Of a stretch of DNA of 64,000 bases, positions 60,318-64,000 are shown piece after piece. This DNA is from Prorocentrum cordatum (lineage: Eukaryota; Sar; Dinophyceae; Prorocentrales; Prorocentraceae), in assembly GCA_963575745.1 (NCBI GenBank), contig CAUYUJ010016289.1, positions 191,406 to 255,405 on the forward strand. Direction: 5' to 3'. The stretch's first letter is position 1; every line of letters starts with the position of its first letter. The translations under genes and the position numbers were made by a program. A model generated the notes under the pieces. That model had not been told where the DNA came from. It was given only the letters and a program-made list of their open reading frames with translations, and did not search any database.

Positions 60318-63300
60318 GGCGTAACATAGTCGTGATGTCTTTGCTCATGTATTTGTTTGTTCCCAGCCATTCGTCATCAATTAGCTCAGGACCATAACGT
60401 ACATCGTCGTAATGTGGTAATGGTATCCATTTCCATTCTGGGAAACAACCAGATTGTGCAATGTCAGGCGCATGAGCAATTACACTATCATCATGCAGTA
60501 GCTGCTCGTACCACTCTTGGTCTTCGATGCAGGCAAATCCATTGGTCGCTTTCGTGCCCCGCAACATTGGGCACATGTACGGATGTTCATCTTTGATGCC
60601 ATACTGTAACTTCCATTCGCGAATAGTGCATGAGTTATCGAAGATCCCGAGCTTGCTGGTATCCTCGTGCATGGAACGCTCACAACTGTCCTGCCATGAC
60701 AATATATTCATCTCATGTGGAGAAGGCTCCTCCTCAGCAAGAGTTGCCTCCAGCTCCATTGCCTCAAGGTCGGTGCCGTCATCAGGGATCGGTACCGCCT
60801 CAGCTTTTGGGAGCTGATCTGCTGGTTGTTGTTCTGCTTTAGGCTCTGGAGTCGATGGTTGCGACGCTTTGATCGATTGCGGTCCAGGTTGCAGTGGATC
60901 GGGCAATGGGCCTGGTGGGCCTGGCTGTGCTGTGTCATCAGCTGCCCTCCATACGGATGTAGGAACATTAGGGTCATGACCCAAAGCCACTCGATCCAGT
61001 GCATTCTGTTTGAAGAATGTTTTGCATGCCTCGATGTTCTTCTCGTTCTCGGCAGCTGGGCCGATGCGGTGAGAAGGCAATCTGTTTTCTTCTGCAATGA
61101 GTCTTGATTTGGTCGCATTATCGTCTCCATCCAACTCTTTGATCTGACGTAAGAATTGCTCGAATACAACCCAAGTAACTGCATGTGCATCTTCAACTTG
61201 TTTGACGATCTTGGGTTCTAGAAATTCATCTTTCTCAAGAGAATGCCAAGATGCCCAAGCCCCAGGGTACTCTTTGATCAACAGCATAAGGTACTGGAAT
61301 AAGTCATTGTATGCCATAACCCATGGATCATTATCAGGAAGGGTTTGGTCAGGATCGCTAGGGTCCGTTGCTGGCGTACGTGTAGACCTTCCAGGAGTCG
61401 GCTCAGTCGCGTCGCCCGTCTCGGCGGGCAGTGATGCCGGCAATGTGCCCTCGGCACATGACGCCATCCACGCACAATGAGCCATCTCGTTTGCCGTCTG
61501 TGTCATCAATGTTGTGAGGCTGAGGTCTCTTTCCCATTCGTTTGTCAACTTTTCTCTGAAGTCGAGGGCTGCCATGATTTCCTTGGCCTGGGTGTAGGCC
61601 TGGTTGTCCGTGACAGAAGTCAGCAATGGCGGCCTGAATGGATATGGCTGAGAAGGAAGAGACTGTATCAATGCGCAAAAATTGCGATAGCATACTGCGT
61701 CGCAGAATTGCGTTGTTAACATTGCCATGTTATGGTTATTCTGTTTGGCGCGCCAAGCCTGTGGGGTAACCCTGTCGTACGTATCCACCCAATGGTCGGA
61801 TGGAAGAACAGTGATACCACGGTTCTGCATGATAGTGATCAAGTCGCTCGTGTGGTGATCAAAGTTCGGGTGTACGCCCCATTGCGCTGCTTTTCCAGGT
61901 CCCATGACCGTGGGGCAGCGGAAATACTGCATCACATCGACATAACGTGATACGTCCACGAGCACGTGTACGGGCATGAGCGTCGGGACGCCGCCCTCAC
62001 ATTCCATCTTTTGGAGCTCGTGTACGTTGGTAGGAGCACGACTGTGATGTCGGCGCATGTCGATGGTGTTCTGTCCAGGATTAGCACATGCGATGTCGTT
62101 CGCACTCCATACTACCATGGCATTGAGTCCCTTGTGATAGTGTCTTTGTTTTATGGATGATGGGAAATCATTGGCCCAGTATTCCCAGATGGTCTCGTTC
62201 AGCTCGCGCCACTTCTTGATGGAAGCGTTGTCGCTTTGAAACATGAGGCCTCTGGCTTCGCGGATCTTCCTGATCATATTGCGCTGCTCGAGAGTGTTCT
62301 CAAACTGATTGTTGAGAAGAGCGTTGATACTGCTTTCCTCTTTCTCGAAACGTTGCTTGCGTAGTTCCTCCATTCCGTATCGTACGCCCTCATAACCAGC
62401 TTCAGGCAAGAGAACGCAATCTTGACCGATCGGCGTGTCATTCTGTCTGAACCATTCCCTGTAATTGCCAAAAGAGAATGCCCACATCATGATGTCGTCG
62501 CGGATCATGGTCGACAGGTGCTCAAGAGTAGCGCCACCCATGTATTCCGCGCGATTAAGGCACGGCATGAATAGCGGAACAAGAGCAGTATTTGATGCTT
62601 TGGCGAGGTCGATTCTCTTCTGGGCAGCGTTGAGCTCGTCGATGCCGAAAGTGGGGTACTTCTTGTGTTTTGCACCCTTAGCCCCTTTCTTCGCATGCAT
62701 GATCCATGTTGAGTCCGTGTATAAGTTGGTCCATTTGTACGCATGACCCGATGGCCCAAATGCATGATGTAATAGTATTCCCAAGTCATCTTGTACGAGG
62801 GAGTGCCACCCATTGTCTGACAATAGGGTAGAAACCAAGCGACCACCACAGAAAGCACTGTATTTTGCGTGGTCCAACTCGAATGGGTCCACATCATTGC
62901 CAGGAGTCATGCCAGGATCATTCGAACCCATGTGGTCAGCAGCGTCGCCAAAGAAGTCGTTGCCCTCGTTGTATGGTGTCCAACGATAGGTACGCTCTGT
63001 CTCTTGTGGATCATCCAATATCGCCACCCAACCATTCGGATGGTCGGATGGTGTTGCCACCGTCTTGGAGTTTGATCCGATACTTCCAAAGCCTCCGCGT
63101 GCAGTCAACCATGTAGTAAGCTTGCGGCGGAACTTCTTTGTTTGGGTAAGGTCGGAAAAGGCTCTCGTGTTGGTGACCAAGTTGTCCTCGACGATATGAC
63201 CGATGTGCCCAGGTGTATCCGATGTCCTGGCGATGCCAGGTGGACGAGTAGGTAGCTTGGCCATTGCACGATCAATTTTCGGAGCATAGCATGGCGTTAC

Positions 63301-64000
63301 CAATCCATTCTGGTATACATCGGATGGTGCACTCAGACAAGTGTTGTAATATTTTTGCGTATCCGTAACGCTGTCCTCGGTGTATTGTCCCAGAACTGCA
63401 CTGCCAATTTTGGACCAATCGTTGTGAATCATCATCCACTCCGTCTTCAGTATCATAGTAGTAAAGTTTGATGGTGGACATTTGCGGTCTGATCCTGGGA
63501 TCGTCGCATTCAAATGATCATGTAGTCCACGAACACTATCTTGTACTGAAGGATTACGATTGCAAAGACTGGAAATCATACACATAGCACGCATGAAAGA
63601 TAGCCACGGCGTAGCTGTGAACGTGTTGTACTCGTAGTTGGCGTTGCCGCCGACGGATCCACTCTCGGTGCTGGCCCATTTCTTAGCCTCGACGGACGCG
63701 AAGCGGGCAAGTTCACTGATAGAAGACTCGTCGGGTACGCGGAGATCAAATTCTCCGCTCCGATCGGCACGCCGTTGATGTATGTATATGTAACCATCTT
63801 CGGGATCACGAGGACGACCAGTTTGAGCGTGGTACGCAAAGCCCACGCGGTCATCGTCCCTGGCGTTCGGGTCGTACTCCTTGTCGTTGCCGATGGGCCA
63901 GCCGACGAGGTTGAGCGGCTGTGCCTGATCCATCTCGTGGATGGAGGGGTCGGGATTAGAACCGATCTCACTTATGTTCGCCTCGCAAGCGGCAAACAGG
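59992..64000 (-). CDS. Right-hand locus, large first ORF, incomplete at window edge, unknown function
   Basis: The frame is open from the window edge. An ATG at 63931-63933 is possible, but upstream codons (FAACEANISEIGSNPDPSIHE) lack a stop, so the true start may lie outside. About 1,313 residues from the ATG: globular stretches (WVAILDDPQETERTYRWTPY, FSFGNYREWFRQNDTPIGQD, VPTLMPVHVLVDVSRYVDVM, VLPSDHWVDTYDRVTPQAWR), a Thr/Pro/Asp-rich linker near residue 855, a Pro/Gln-rich linker near 1020-1060, and a last globular part (HEIHYKKFWINQFHDRRINI). It ends at 59992 just after AAAAAACAG, where the Tpt1-like frame takes over at +1. GC is lower than in elements 1 and 2. No polymerase, protease or transposase motif seen. 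Confidence 0.7.
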   Translation of the reverse strand, partial: LFAACEANISEIGSNPDPSIHEMDQAQPLNLVGWPIGNDKEYDPNARDDDRVGFAYHAQTGRPRDPEDGYIYIHQRRADRSGEFDLRVPDESSISELARFASVEAKKWASTESGSVGGNANYEYNTFTATPWLSFMRAMCMISSLCNRNPSVQDSVRGLHDHLNATIPGSDRKCPPSNFTTMILKTEWMMIHNDWSKIGSAVLGQYTEDSVTDTQKYYNTCLSAPSDVYQNGLVTPCYAPKIDRAMAKLPTRPPGIARTSDTPGHIGHIVEDNLVTNTRAFSDLTQTKKFRRKLTTWLTARGGFGSIGSNSKTVATPSDHPNGWVAILDDPQETERTYRWTPYNEGNDFFGDAADHMGSNDPGMTPGNDVDPFELDHAKYSAFCGGRLVSTLLSDNGWHSLVQDDLGILLHHAFGPSGHAYKWTNLYTDSTWIMHAKKGAKGAKHKKYPTFGIDELNAAQKRIDLAKASNTALVPLFMPCLNRAEYMGGATLEHLSTMIRDDIMMWAFSFGNYREWFRQNDTPIGQDCVLLPEAGYEGVRYGMEELRKQRFEKEESSINALLNNQFENTLEQRNMIRKIREARGLMFQSDNASIKKWRELNETIWEYWANDFPSSIKQRHYHKGLNAMVVWSANDIACANPGQNTIDMRRHHSRAPTNVHELQKMECEGGVPTLMPVHVLVDVSRYVDVMQYFRCPTVMGPGKAAQWGVHPNFDHHTSDLITIMQNRGITVLPSDHWVDTYDRVTPQAWRAKQNNHNMAMLTTQFCDAVCYRNFCALIQSLPSQPYPFRPPLLTSVTDNQAYTQAKEIMAALDFREKLTNEWERDLSLTTLMTQTANEMAHCAWMASCAEGTLPASLPAETGDATEPTPGRSTRTPATDPSDPDQTLPDNDPWVMAYNDLFQYLMLLIKEYPGAWASWHSLEKDEFLEPKIVKQVEDAHAVTWVVFEQFLRQIKELDGDDNATKSRLIAEENRLPSHRIGPAAENEKNIEACKTFFKQNALDRVALGHDPNVPTSVWRAADDTAQPGPPGPLPDPLQPGPQSIKASQPSTPEPKAEQQPADQLPKAEAVPIPDDGTDLEAMELEATLAEEEPSPHEMNILSWQDSCERSMHEDTSKLGIFDNSCTIREWKLQYGIKDEHPYMCPMLRGTKATNGFACIEDQEWYEQLLHDDSVIAHAPDIAQSGCFPEWKWIPLPHYDDVRYGPELIDDEWLGTNKYMSKDITTMLRHEIHYKKFWINQFHDRRINIWDKTTKNDWKIPNNWKSFQEMVQWKFRDRKERHNGPSMEAAVAHFKKDGENDGYTDWNDYYPIFIIRAFQKHIDPQKKQNRDICQADP

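Noticed and set aside
60900-61150. G-D-D (in ELDGDDNATKSR) as an RNA-dependent RNA polymerase motif
   Set aside because: No surrounding polymerase motifs A or B, and the context is a charged helix after a linker.

Overview
The window is nuclear DNA of a dinoflagellate, probably a core member of the Dinophyceae. The decisive evidence is at 38881-38928 (minus strand): a 22-nt match, 20 of 22 identical, to the canonical dinoflagellate spliced leader, followed head to tail by two shortened leader copies. This is the known signature of genes that have repeatedly cycled through trans-spliced mRNA and reverse transcription. High GC in the coding blocks, kilobases of trinucleotide repeat, minisatellites and many decayed retroelements fit the same picture. 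I recognise no rRNA, tRNA or CRISPR.

Layout. 0-4.8 kb is almost all microsatellite, (TCC)n and then about 3 kb of CAN triplets. 4.8-13 kb is repeat-rich: a possible aspartic-protease exon, a GGCCCCAAGA-type array, telomere-like TTATGGG blocks, a 13/9-bp minisatellite, and scattered coding-like exons of an unrecognised minus-strand gene (8.7-11 kb).

13-38.93 kb (minus strand) is a giant non-LTR-type retroelement, element 1. In the coding direction it carries: relict spliced leaders; a Pro/Ala/Gly-rich repeated N-terminus; a zinc-finger protein; a degenerate RING finger; several unknown segments; a C5-cytosine DNA methyltransferase; an APE-type endonuclease; reverse transcriptase; a zinc knuckle and RNase H; a U1-like zinc finger; a UPF1-like SF1 helicase; and an accessory region with further zinc fingers and a basic tail. 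Frameshifts, in-frame stops and substituted catalytic residues indicate a dead copy, although homopolymer assembly indels could explain some breaks. 38.93-40.1 kb holds diverged tandem repeats. 40.1-45.8 kb holds element 2, a paralogue of only the 3' accessory portion of element 1, as expected for a 5'-truncated copy.

45.8-53 kb is non-coding: a 148-bp palindromic foldback element with a 4-bp target duplication, an 870-bp A-rich tract, (CCT)n arrays and a roughly 100-bp tandem repeat. 53.2-54.46 kb is a broken PIF1-like helicase (minus strand), followed by 73-bp and 150-bp repeats and a GAGT array. 56.26-64.0 kb (minus strand, open at the right edge) is a lower-GC locus of three long ORFs. 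One frameshift in an A6 run and two in-frame stops separate what otherwise reads as one chain of about 2,560 codons. Its middle ORF holds a Tpt1/KptA-like RNA 2'-phosphotransferase domain; the rest I do not recognise.
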